NCBI GenBank assembly: GCA_900168235.1
Contig: FUZG01000008.1
Span: 113,444-177,443 of the forward strand
Direction of reading: 5' to 3'
Length of the DNA: 64,000 nt
From: Lachnospiraceae bacterium
GTDB lineage: Bacteria; Bacillota; Clostridia; Lachnospirales; Lachnospiraceae
Below the pieces are notes generated by a model that worked only from the letters and a program-made list of their open reading frames with translations, searched no databases and was not told where the DNA came from. This document shows positions 25,543 through 33,387 of the stretch, piece by piece. The number at the start of each line of letters is the position of its first letter. Position 1 is the first letter of the stretch. Made by a program: the position numbers and the translations under genes.

Positions 25543-26429
25543 TGGGGAAGAAGAAAGAGGACGCCCCGCCGCCGGGGTCGCCTGCGTGGATGGCGACTTT
25601 CTCCGATCTGATGAATCTGCTCCTCTGCTTCTTCGTTTTGCTTTTCTCCATGTCCAGTACGGATGCGGCGAAGTTTGAAGAAGTTGCAAATTCATTTGCG
25701 AGCACGTTCAGTGTATTTACCGGAGGCGGATCTTCCGTAGGTGATGGTGTACTTGTAAGTAACGGTGTATCACAGCTTTCAGAGCTCAGTGTTTACTTTA
25801 GTTCAATGGGTAGGCAGGATTCAGGAAAGAGTGATAACGAGATAGAAGAAAATTCCAAGGACGCGAAGGATAAAGAAGCGAGCGGAGGAACCGGAGAATC
25901 GGTATCTGAGAATGAGGCAGTAGCCGAAGCCCAGAGGACTCTGGAAGAGGCTCAGCTGAAAGCCAGCGAGGAACTGGCAGAAAAGATCGAAGAAGCGCTG
26001 GAAGATGAGCGTATAGCAGCGAATGTGGATGTTGACTACAACAGTCAATATGTGCTGCTCACCATGAACGGTGCACTGCTCTTTGATTCGGGACGCGCGT
26101 CCATCAAGGATGAATCGGAGCCTTTCGTAAATAAGATAGGAAAGATCCTTGAGAGATATGCAGAAAGCACAATAGAGATCGAGGGACATACGGATAATGT
26201 TCCGGTTAGTTCCAGATCTGCTTTTAAGAGTAACGATGAACTGTCGGGAGCGAGAGCGCTCAGCGTATTCGAGTATCTGGTGGATAATACCAGCCTCGAT
26301 CCTGCGGTCATAAAACATTCAGGAAGAGGAGAGTATATACCTGTTGCAGATAATTCTACACCAGAGGGAAGGGCGAAAAATCGTCGGGTAGAAGTAAAGA
26401 TCTATAACGGGCTTAGTGATGCAAGCTGA
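25542..26429 (+). CDS. motB: Flagellar stator protein MotB
   Basis: 295 aa. It has a short N-terminus, one membrane helix with the ion-binding Asp22 in FSDLMNLLLCFFVLLFS, a charged linker with coiled-coil character (residues ~95-150), and a C-terminal OmpA-like peptidoglycan-binding domain (EGHTDNVPV, LSGARALSV, GRAKNRRVEV). It anchors the stator to the wall. It overlaps motA by one base and is followed by fliL. Confidence 0.95.
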   Translation: MGKKKEDAPPPGSPAWMATFSDLMNLLLCFFVLLFSMSSTDAAKFEEVANSFASTFSVFTGGGSSVGDGVLVSNGVSQLSELSVYFSSMGRQDSGKSDNEIEENSKDAKDKEASGGTGESVSENEAVAEAQRTLEEAQLKASEELAEKIEEALEDERIAANVDVDYNSQYVLLTMNGALLFDSGRASIKDESEPFVNKIGKILERYAESTIEIEGHTDNVPVSSRSAFKSNDELSGARALSVFEYLVDNTSLDPAVIKHSGRGEYIPVADNSTPEGRAKNRRVEVKIYNGLSDAS

Positions 26430-26464
26430 AGAAGCATCGTTAGCATATATTGAGGGGGCTTCAA

Positions 26465-27001
26465 ATGAAAAAAAATCTGATAGCTGTAATCATACTCGCA
26501 GTACTGGTCGTTAATACTGTTATGACAGGAATAATGATGTTCGTTGTCATCCCTGCCAATCAGAAGACTATGGCGCTTGTAGGGGATATAGCCGCAGCGA
26601 TCCAGCTGGATCTCGGTATCGCAGGAAGCGGAACTGTCGAAACGGCGACAAATAATGTTGCGATCGCGGACATTGCACCCTATAACCTTACAGAAGAGCT
26701 TACAATTAAGCTCAAGAACGATTCGGAGAATGGTGATACAGGAGACCACTACGCAGTAGTAGGTGTTACGCTTTCTCTTAATACAAAGGACGATGACTAT
26801 AAGGCATACAGTGAGGCTATTGCTACACAGGAAGGTCTTATAAAGGACAAGATCATAGGCGTTATCGGATCATATACGTATGCAGAAGCAAGTTCAGCAA
26901 ATACTTCTGACATTCAGGCAAAGATCCTTGAAGAGCTTCAGACAGCGTATAACTCCAAGTTTATCTGCGGAGTTTCATTCAGCAAGTGGCTGCTGCAGTA
27001 A
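26465..27001 (+). CDS. fliL: Flagellar basal body-associated protein FliL
   Basis: 178 aa with an N-terminal membrane helix (residues 4-28) and an extracytoplasmic domain ending CGVSFSKWLLQ, like the usual FliL terminus. FliL stabilises the stator. ATG 26465 follows GAGGGGG (26452-26458) by six bases. A 92-base gap separates it from fliM. Confidence 0.85.
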   Translation: MKKNLIAVIILAVLVVNTVMTGIMMFVVIPANQKTMALVGDIAAAIQLDLGIAGSGTVETATNNVAIADIAPYNLTEELTIKLKNDSENGDTGDHYAVVGVTLSLNTKDDDYKAYSEAIATQEGLIKDKIIGVIGSYTYAEASSANTSDIQAKILEELQTAYNSKFICGVSFSKWLLQ

Positions 27002-27093
27002 GGTGGTCATATGCAGAAAAGGCTCATACGGGGGCCCGTAGTTTATCCTGATCGTTTCAGGCATCGAAACCGGAGGAAAGGAGGAAGAACCGT

Positions 27094-28074
27094 ATGGCAG
27101 ATGTACTCTCGCAAGACGAAATAGACGCCCTGCTGGCGGGTCTAAGTTCCGGAGAAATTGATGCGGACGATATGAAGGATGTGGACGAACGGCCTGTTAA
27201 AGACTATGACTTCAAACGTCCCGCGAAGTTCTCTAAAGAACATTTAAGAACACTTGAGATTATCTTTGAACATTTTGGACGACTGCTTTCCACAAACCTT
27301 CCGGTTTATCTGAGAAAGAGCGTACAGGTATCGGTTGTAAACTCTGAGGCACTGACTTTCTCTGAATTTACAAACTCGTTACCTAATCCCGTAATTCTGG
27401 GAATAGTAAACTTTTTGCCGTTAAATGGCGATATTATGATTGAGCTTGCATCGAACCTTGGATTTGCCATCATTGACCGAATGCTTGGAGGTCAGGGCGA
27501 TCCTCTGGAAAAGATCAGGGAATTTTCAGAGATCGAGCTTTCGATCCTTGAAAAGATCATGGTCATATGCGTTCGGCTCTTACGCGAACCTTGGAAAAAC
27601 GTTGTGGATCTGTCACCTGTCCTAGAGAGGGTTGAGACAAATCCGCAGTATGCGATGATCATTGCACCTACTGAAATGATCTCTATCGTGACATTGAACA
27701 TGAAGGTCGGCGAAGTAGAAGGTCTCATGAATGTCTGTCTTCCGTTCTTTACAATGGAAAGCATTATGGACAAGCTGAACACTAAGTTCTGGTTCTCCAC
27801 TATGCAGAACGGATCGGATGAAGACTATCACGAACACATCGAAGACATCATCAATCATGTTCCTATGCCGGTTAAGGCAGTACTCGGAAACAGCGTCATT
27901 TCTGTTTCTGATTTTGTAAATCTGCAGATAGGAGATATTATCCGACTGGATACAAGGGTAGCTGAGGAACTAAATATTTATGTGGGGAATATCCGAAAAT
28001 TTACCGCTTTGCCTGGCGCGATCAAGAAAAAATATGCCGTTCGGGTAACGTCGATAGTGAGAGAGGGGGAGTGA
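27094..28074 (+). CDS. fliM: Flagellar motor switch protein FliM
   Basis: 326 aa. The N-terminal CheY-P binding motif (LSQDEIDALLAGL), the middle CheC-like domain (ELASNLGFAIIDRMLGGQG) and the C-terminal SpoA/FliN-like domain are present. FliM forms the C ring with FliG and FliY. The ribosome binding site is the double GGAGGAAAGGAGG ending about ten bases before the ATG. Five bases separate it from fliY. Confidence 0.96.
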   Translation: MADVLSQDEIDALLAGLSSGEIDADDMKDVDERPVKDYDFKRPAKFSKEHLRTLEIIFEHFGRLLSTNLPVYLRKSVQVSVVNSEALTFSEFTNSLPNPVILGIVNFLPLNGDIMIELASNLGFAIIDRMLGGQGDPLEKIREFSEIELSILEKIMVICVRLLREPWKNVVDLSPVLERVETNPQYAMIIAPTEMISIVTLNMKVGEVEGLMNVCLPFFTMESIMDKLNTKFWFSTMQNGSDEDYHEHIEDIINHVPMPVKAVLGNSVISVSDFVNLQIGDIIRLDTRVAEELNIYVGNIRKFTALPGAIKKKYAVRVTSIVREGE

Positions 28075-28078
28075 GCAA

Positions 28079-29281
28079 ATGGATGGAATGTTATCTCAGG
28101 ATGAGATCAATTCGCTCCTGAGCGGAAGCGCTCCGGATGGAGATGCCGCTCCTGCACCCGAGGGAGACGGGACGGCAGGAGAAGATTTACTGACTAGTGA
28201 AGAGAAAGATGCGGTTGGGGAGGTCGCCAATATAAGCATGGGGAGTTCAGCAACGACTCTCTATTCGCTGGTCAACATGAAGGTTAATATCACAACCCCG
28301 GTTGTGGATACAGTTACCTGGGATACGATGATAAAGGACTATGAAAGGCCCTGCGTATTCGTTCAGATCCACTACAAAGTAGGTCTTGACGGTACTAATA
28401 TCCTGGTACTGAAAGAACACGATGTTAAGGTCATCACCGACCTCATGATGGGAGGCGACGGATCAAATACAGACGGAGAACTGGGAGAGCTTCATCTGTC
28501 GGCTATTTCAGAAGCCATGAACCAGATGATGGGATCCGCAGCCACATCACTTTCCTCGATGCTTGGAAAGATGATAGATATCAGTCCTCCGGAAGCGTCG
28601 CTGGTAAACCTTGATGAGTTTGGCAAACCGGAAGATATCGCAGATTTCCTTGGAGGAACCTTCTGTAAGATATCTTTCAGGATGCAGATCGGTGAGGATC
28701 TTGTAGACAGTACGATCATGCAGCTCTACCCGATCGATTTCGCGAAGGAACTGTACAGTCATTTCAAAGAGACAGGTACAACATCCCAGGCGGAACCGGA
28801 GCCCGCACCGGCACCGGAACCTGCACCGCAGGCAGCACCTCAGATGCAGCCGCAGATGGGAATGGATCCTTCGATGCAGCAGATGGGAATGGGCATGCAG
28901 CCGCAGATGGGAATGCCTATGATGCAGCCACAGATGGGAATGCCAATGGGTTATGCCCCTCAGATGATGGGTATGGGTATGCCGCCGGTAAATGTACAGC
29001 CTGCCGCATTCCAAAACTTCGCCGGGGATATAAACCCCTTGCAGAGTCAGGAGAACATCGAACTTATCAAAGATGTTCCGCTTGATGTAACCGTCGAACT
29101 GGGAAGGACACACAAATCCATTAATGAGATCCTGGACTTTGCTCCTGGTACGATCATTGAGTTGGATAAGATCGCCGGAGAACCTATAGACGTTCTGGTA
29201 AACGGAAAATACGTTGCCAAGGGCGAAGTAGTTGTCATTGAAGAAAGTTTCGGCGTTAGAGTTACTGAAATCATAAAATAA
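28079..29281 (+). CDS. fliY: Motor switch phosphatase FliY with a methionine-rich linker
   Basis: 400 aa. It has an N-terminal CheY-binding motif (LSQDEINSLLSG), a CheC-like phosphatase domain (about residues 35-230) retaining both active-site ExxN motifs (GEVANISMG and SEAMNQMMGSA), a linker, and a C-terminal FliN domain (about 318-400). FliY dephosphorylates CheY-P at the switch. The linker (about 240-310) begins with Glu/Pro/Ala repeats and continues as MQPQMGM-type repeats with an exceptional methionine content. Five bases separate it from fliM. Confidence 0.94.
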   Translation: MDGMLSQDEINSLLSGSAPDGDAAPAPEGDGTAGEDLLTSEEKDAVGEVANISMGSSATTLYSLVNMKVNITTPVVDTVTWDTMIKDYERPCVFVQIHYKVGLDGTNILVLKEHDVKVITDLMMGGDGSNTDGELGELHLSAISEAMNQMMGSAATSLSSMLGKMIDISPPEASLVNLDEFGKPEDIADFLGGTFCKISFRMQIGEDLVDSTIMQLYPIDFAKELYSHFKETGTTSQAEPEPAPAPEPAPQAAPQMQPQMGMDPSMQQMGMGMQPQMGMPMMQPQMGMPMGYAPQMMGMGMPPVNVQPAAFQNFAGDINPLQSQENIELIKDVPLDVTVELGRTHKSINEILDFAPGTIIELDKIAGEPIDVLVNGKYVAKGEVVVIEESFGVRVTEIIK

Positions 29282-29296
29282 GATTAGGAGATTACT

Positions 29297-29659
29297 ATGG
29301 CAAAGAATATTTTAATTTGTGATGATGCAGCTTTCATGCGGATGATGATCAAGGATATCCTGACAAAGAATGGCTATAATGTAGCAGGCGAAGCAGAAAA
29401 CGGTGCAAAGGCAGTTGAAAAGTACAATGAACTTAAGCCGGATCTGGTACTTATGGATATCACAATGCCTGAGATGGATGGAATCCAGGCATTAAAAAAG
29501 ATCAAGTCAACAGATCCTTCCGCAATGATCATCATGTGCTCTGCAATGGGTCAGCAGGCGATGGTTATCGAGGCTATTCAGGCAGGAGCAAAGGACTTTA
29601 TCGTAAAACCGTTCCAGGCTGAACGTGTTCTGGAAGCGGTAAAGAAAGTTGTGGGATAA
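29297..29659 (+). CDS. cheY: Chemotaxis response regulator CheY
   Basis: 120-aa single-domain receiver. The acidic pocket (ICDDAAF), the phospho-acceptor Asp54 in LVLMDITMPEMDG, the Thr/Ser position (MCSAMGQ) and the conserved Lys in FIVKPF are all present. It sits between fliY and fliO as in Bacillus. ATG 29297 follows AGGAGA. Confidence 0.96.
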   Translation: MAKNILICDDAAFMRMMIKDILTKNGYNVAGEAENGAKAVEKYNELKPDLVLMDITMPEMDGIQALKKIKSTDPSAMIIMCSAMGQQAMVIEAIQAGAKDFIVKPFQAERVLEAVKKVVG

Positions 29660-30034
29660 ATGGCATGGTGCCTGCTGGCAGGCTGGGAGGATATCTCCCA
29701 GCTGCTGACCGTGATAGCGATATTTCTATTCGTGCTTTTCATAACATATTTTACGACCCGCTTTGTCGGGTCGTATGAAAAGCAGAAACTGCGTGGGCGC
29801 AATATAGAGGTTATCGACACATGCAGGATCAGTACATCCAAATATCTGCAGATCGTGAGAGTAGGCAGTAAGTTTCTTGCGATCGGAGTGAGCCGGGATC
29901 AGATCACTTTTTTATCAGAGGTCGATCCGGACGGCCTGGAACTCATAGGTGAAGGGGATCACCACACAGAAGATTTTCAGGCTATATTAAAACAGGCTAA
30001 AACTATATTAAGCAGGGGCGGCAATAAAAAATGA
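29660..30034 (+). CDS. fliO: Flagellar biosynthesis protein FliO/FliZ
   Basis: 124 aa. There is one membrane helix near residues 13-34 (LLTVIAIFLFVLFITYFTTR), then a conserved cytoplasmic domain (GRNIEVIDTCRISTSKYLQIVRV). FliO helps assemble the FliP ring. The ATG directly follows the cheY stop. Confidence 0.85.
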   Translation: MAWCLLAGWEDISQLLTVIAIFLFVLFITYFTTRFVGSYEKQKLRGRNIEVIDTCRISTSKYLQIVRVGSKFLAIGVSRDQITFLSEVDPDGLELIGEGDHHTEDFQAILKQAKTILSRGGNKK

Positions 30035-30045
30035 GGGGAATGAGT

Positions 30046-31026
30046 ATGATCTGTCAGGGAAAAGGCAGAGCAGCGCTTCTGGTAATTCTGCTTGCGGCCT
30101 TTATCCTGTTCTTTTTTTCAAAGCCGGTCCGGGCGGAAGAGTATTCTGGGGCGGATACATCGGGTTCTGCCGCCGGTTTTACAGGAACCACTACAGCGGG
30201 ATCTTCGTATGAGAGCCGTACGACTCCCGTAGAAGGAGAAAGATCACCTAATTACAATCAGCTTGGTTTTGAGGAAAAAGGATACAATTCAGGAACAGTT
30301 ATCCGTGAACCCGGAACAAGCGAGGATGAAGATGATCTGGCTTCGCTGAATGTGGGGAATAATCTGAATATTACATACAGCGACGGACGCGGGAATCTTT
30401 CCGGATCTCTCCGGATCCTCATCACGCTGACGCTGATAGCGCTGGCGCCGACGCTGATCATCATGTTGACCTCCTTTACCCGGATATTGGTAGTTCTGCA
30501 CTTTACAAGGGCGGCTCTTGGAACACAGACTGCACCGCCGAATCAGGTACTTGTGGGGTTGACTTTATTTTTAACATTTTTTATCATGCAGCCGACGATC
30601 ACGCAGATAAATGCGGAAGCGGTAAAACCTTTTGAAGCGGGGCGCATGACCCAGACAGAGTTCATCGATACGGCGATGAAGCCTATCAGGACTTTCATGT
30701 ATGGTCAGACCCAGATAAAGGATGTCCAGCTTTTCCTGGATATAGCGGATCTTGATGATATCGAGGTAAATGACCTTGAGGATATTCCGAGTTATGTACT
30801 GATACCTTCATACATCATTTCGGAACTCAGGACAGCGTTTATTATCGGTTTCCTGATCTACATACCGTTTATCGTAATCGATATGGTCGTCGCATCCACC
30901 CTTATGAGTATGGGTATGATGATGCTGCCTCCTACAACGATCTCGATGCCGTTCAAGATCCTGCTGTTTGTGCTTGCAGACGGATGGAATCTTGTTATAG
31001 GATCGCTTGTCAGGACGTTTTATTAG
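30046..31026 (+). CDS. fliP: Flagellar export gate protein FliP
   Basis: About 326 aa with a signal peptide (residues ~1-30, FFFSKPVRA), a variable 90-residue periplasmic-type segment, and the FliP core: LIALAPTLIIMLTSFTRI, LGTQTAPPNQVLVGL and FLIYIPFIVIDMVVAS. FliP forms the pentameric export gate with FliQ and FliR. Three in-frame ATGs exist (30031, 30040, 30046); 30046 is favoured by AGGGG at 30034-30038, while 30031 overlaps the fliO stop. Confidence 0.93.
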   Translation: MICQGKGRAALLVILLAAFILFFFSKPVRAEEYSGADTSGSAAGFTGTTTAGSSYESRTTPVEGERSPNYNQLGFEEKGYNSGTVIREPGTSEDEDDLASLNVGNNLNITYSDGRGNLSGSLRILITLTLIALAPTLIIMLTSFTRILVVLHFTRAALGTQTAPPNQVLVGLTLFLTFFIMQPTITQINAEAVKPFEAGRMTQTEFIDTAMKPIRTFMYGQTQIKDVQLFLDIADLDDIEVNDLEDIPSYVLIPSYIISELRTAFIIGFLIYIPFIVIDMVVASTLMSMGMMMLPPTTISMPFKILLFVLADGWNLVIGSLVRTFY

Positions 31027-31084
31027 GGGACATCTTTCTGATGGGAACGGGGAACCCGCGGGAAGTATGAAAGGAGTGGAGAGT

Positions 31085-31354
31085 ATGGATATAGGGGCAG
31101 TTACAGATCTTACGAAGGAGACATTGTATGTCATTCTGACTACGGCAGCTCCTCTTCTTTTAATATCTCTTACGGTCGGTCTGACCGTCTCGGTTTTTCA
31201 GACAGTTACTTCTATTCAGGAGCAGACTTTGACGTTCGTTCCCAAGGTTTTGAGTATTTTTATCGGAATCATGCTTCTCGGTCACTGGATGCTGAACAAC
31301 ATGGTTAATTTTATGATCAGCTTATGGTCGGATTTTTCAGTGTATATCCGCTGA
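31085..31354 (+). CDS. fliQ: Flagellar export gate protein FliQ
   Basis: 89 aa with two membrane helices (about 17-40 and 52-75) and the family core TSIQEQTLTFVPKVLSIF. ATG 31085 has AAGGAG at 31071-31076 and lies after a 58-base gap. It is part of the FliPQR gate. Confidence 0.94.
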   Translation: MDIGAVTDLTKETLYVILTTAAPLLLISLTVGLTVSVFQTVTSIQEQTLTFVPKVLSIFIGIMLLGHWMLNNMVNFMISLWSDFSVYIR

Positions 31355-31381
31355 AAAGCCGGAAAGATGAGGTGATCATCT

Positions 31382-32164
31382 CTGTTTACCTACAATTTTT
31401 CGGTCCGTGATCTTGAGTATTTTCTTCTTTTATTAACGAGGATTTCCTGTTTTGTTCATACGGCGCCCTTTTTCAGTACATCCAATGTGCCAAAGAGGGT
31501 AAAGATAGGATTATCGCTTTTTGTGGCAATGGTGCTGTACAAATTTGTGATACCTCATTACAGGCTTGATTACAGTACAGTCATAGGCTATGCGTCACTT
31601 GTGATATCAGAGGCGGCGTGCGGTCTTGCCATAGGTTATGCGGCAAATGTCTGCATGTCGGCACTGATGCTCGCAGGAAGCAGGATCGATATGGATATCG
31701 GTCTTTCCATGGTAAATATGTTTGATCCGGTCACAAGGCAGCAGACGGGTTTCACGGGAACCCTGTACCAGTACGGAGTGCTTTTAATGCTGATCGGGAC
31801 AAATATGCATCACTGGCTTCTTAGAGCTTTTGTAGATGCTTTTTCGATGATACCTGTGGGACGGGTGAATATCCATACGGAAGGCATATTAACTGTGATC
31901 GGAGGCTTTATCACAAATGCATTTATAGTAGCATTTCGTATCTATCTTCCGATATTTGCCGTTATGATGCTCCTGAACTCGATCCTCGGAATACTTGCAA
32001 AAGTAGCACCGCAGTTAAATATGTTTGCTGTCGGTGTTCAGCTTAAAATGATAGTTGGATTTTCTGCACTGATACTTACGGCGGGGCTTCTCCCCGTGAT
32101 GTCGGATCTCATTTTTTCGCAGATGAAGACCATGGTGAGGTCAGTGGTGGAGGTTATGCATTGA
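31382..32164 (+). CDS. fliR: Flagellar export gate protein FliR, apparently starting at CTG
   Basis: 260 aa, the standard FliR length, if translation begins at CTG 31382. The first segment (FTYNFSVRDLEYFLLLLTRI, then FFSTSNVPKRVKIG) is conserved in FliR and cannot be omitted; the next ordinary start codon, GTG 31487, would delete the first membrane helix. GAGGTGATC at 31369-31377 is a nine-base match to the anti-Shine-Dalgarno complement, four bases before CTG. A TGA at 31373-31375 in frame excludes any earlier start. The remaining helices and the flhB overlap are normal. The alternative is a local sequence error. Confidence 0.88.
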   Translation: MFTYNFSVRDLEYFLLLLTRISCFVHTAPFFSTSNVPKRVKIGLSLFVAMVLYKFVIPHYRLDYSTVIGYASLVISEAACGLAIGYAANVCMSALMLAGSRIDMDIGLSMVNMFDPVTRQQTGFTGTLYQYGVLLMLIGTNMHHWLLRAFVDAFSMIPVGRVNIHTEGILTVIGGFITNAFIVAFRIYLPIFAVMMLLNSILGILAKVAPQLNMFAVGVQLKMIVGFSALILTAGLLPVMSDLIFSQMKTMVRSVVEVMH

Positions 32165-33366
32165 TAAGCACATGGAAGAGCGATGACTGCAAAAAAATGA
32201 ACACGCTTCGCCTTCCTCTTGACCTGCAGTTCTTTGCAAAGGAAGGTCCCGGCGGTGAAAAGACCGAGGAACCGACCTCGAAAAAGCTCTCTGACGCCCG
32301 TAAGGAAGGTCAGGTAGCAAAGAGTCAGGAAATGAACAGTGCAGTGGCGTTGATAACACTGTTCCTGGTACTGAGATTTGCAGGTTCATACATCGCACAG
32401 AACTTTCTGGATGTTTTTAACTGGATCTATAACGATATTCCGGCGTACTGCCGTCTCACCAATGGAAAGATCACGGTCCATGATTACACGGTGATGCTGA
32501 ATTTCACGCTTGTGAAGATACTTCTCATCATGCTTCCTGTAATAGCAGTTGCATGTATTGCATTGTTTGTCTCAAACGTGCTTCAGGTAAAGTGGCAGCC
32601 GACCTTAAAACCGTTAAGACCAAAGTTAAATAAGATCAGCCCGCTCAGCGGTATAAAGAGACTCTTTTCGGTACAGAAACTGGTAGAGCTTCTGAAATCC
32701 GTGATAAAGATCGCCATAATCGTAGGAGTTGCATATTCAGCTCTTAGAAACAGATTCGGAATGATCATGCTGCTGTCGGGAATGTCTCTGATGGGCGGCT
32801 TTGGACTGGTCCTTGAGACAGTAGTTGATGTGGGGTTCAGGATAAGTATCCTGTATTTTGTTTTCGGCATCGCAGATTACATCTATAACAGATGGAAATT
32901 CCATCAGGATATGAAGATGACGAAACAGGAAGTAAAGGACGAGTGGAAGAATAGTGAGGGAGATCCTCAGATCAAGGGAAAGATCAGACAGAAGATGCAG
33001 GAAGCAAGCCGCCGGAGAATGATGGATGCGGTTCCGAAAGCAGACGTTGTCATCACAAACCCGACTCACTATGCAGTGGCTCTGAGGTACGATCAGAGTG
33101 TCGCTGCCGCTCCGATAGTCACGGCAAAAGGCGCAGATTTTATGGCGCAGAAGATAAAAGACGTTGCAAGGGAAAACGGGGTAGAGATAGTAGAAAATAA
33201 ACCCCTTGCAAGGATGCTTTATCACAATGTTGAGATAGGGGAACTGATCCCGCCGGAGCTTTATCAGGCTGTAGCGGAAGTCATCGCATTTGTTTACAGT
33301 CTCAGGGAAGAAAAGAACGGCGCAGGACGCGGTTCCGGTATACGACAGACGATACAGGTTTCATGA
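32161..33366 (+). CDS. flhB: Flagellar export specificity switch protein FlhB
   Basis: 401 aa. An N-terminal cytoplasmic segment (TEEPTSKKLSDARKEGQV) is followed by four membrane helices and a C-terminal domain with the self-cleavage site Asn300-Pro301-Thr302-His303 (VITNPTHYAVAL). The start is TTG 32161, overlapping the fliR stop, with GGTGGAGG upstream; ATG 32197 lacks a ribosome binding site. Confidence 0.95.
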   Translation: MISTWKSDDCKKMNTLRLPLDLQFFAKEGPGGEKTEEPTSKKLSDARKEGQVAKSQEMNSAVALITLFLVLRFAGSYIAQNFLDVFNWIYNDIPAYCRLTNGKITVHDYTVMLNFTLVKILLIMLPVIAVACIALFVSNVLQVKWQPTLKPLRPKLNKISPLSGIKRLFSVQKLVELLKSVIKIAIIVGVAYSALRNRFGMIMLLSGMSLMGGFGLVLETVVDVGFRISILYFVFGIADYIYNRWKFHQDMKMTKQEVKDEWKNSEGDPQIKGKIRQKMQEASRRRMMDAVPKADVVITNPTHYAVALRYDQSVAAAPIVTAKGADFMAQKIKDVARENGVEIVENKPLARMLYHNVEIGELIPPELYQAVAEVIAFVYSLREEKNGAGRGSGIRQTIQVS

Positions 33367-33387
33367 GGCTTAAGAGGGGAATAGCGT

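Noticed and set aside
27002..27093. The fliL-fliM gap as a regulatory site
   Set aside because: It contains a GC-rich ACGGG/CCCGT pair and a double ribosome binding site but no promoter or terminator I could support.
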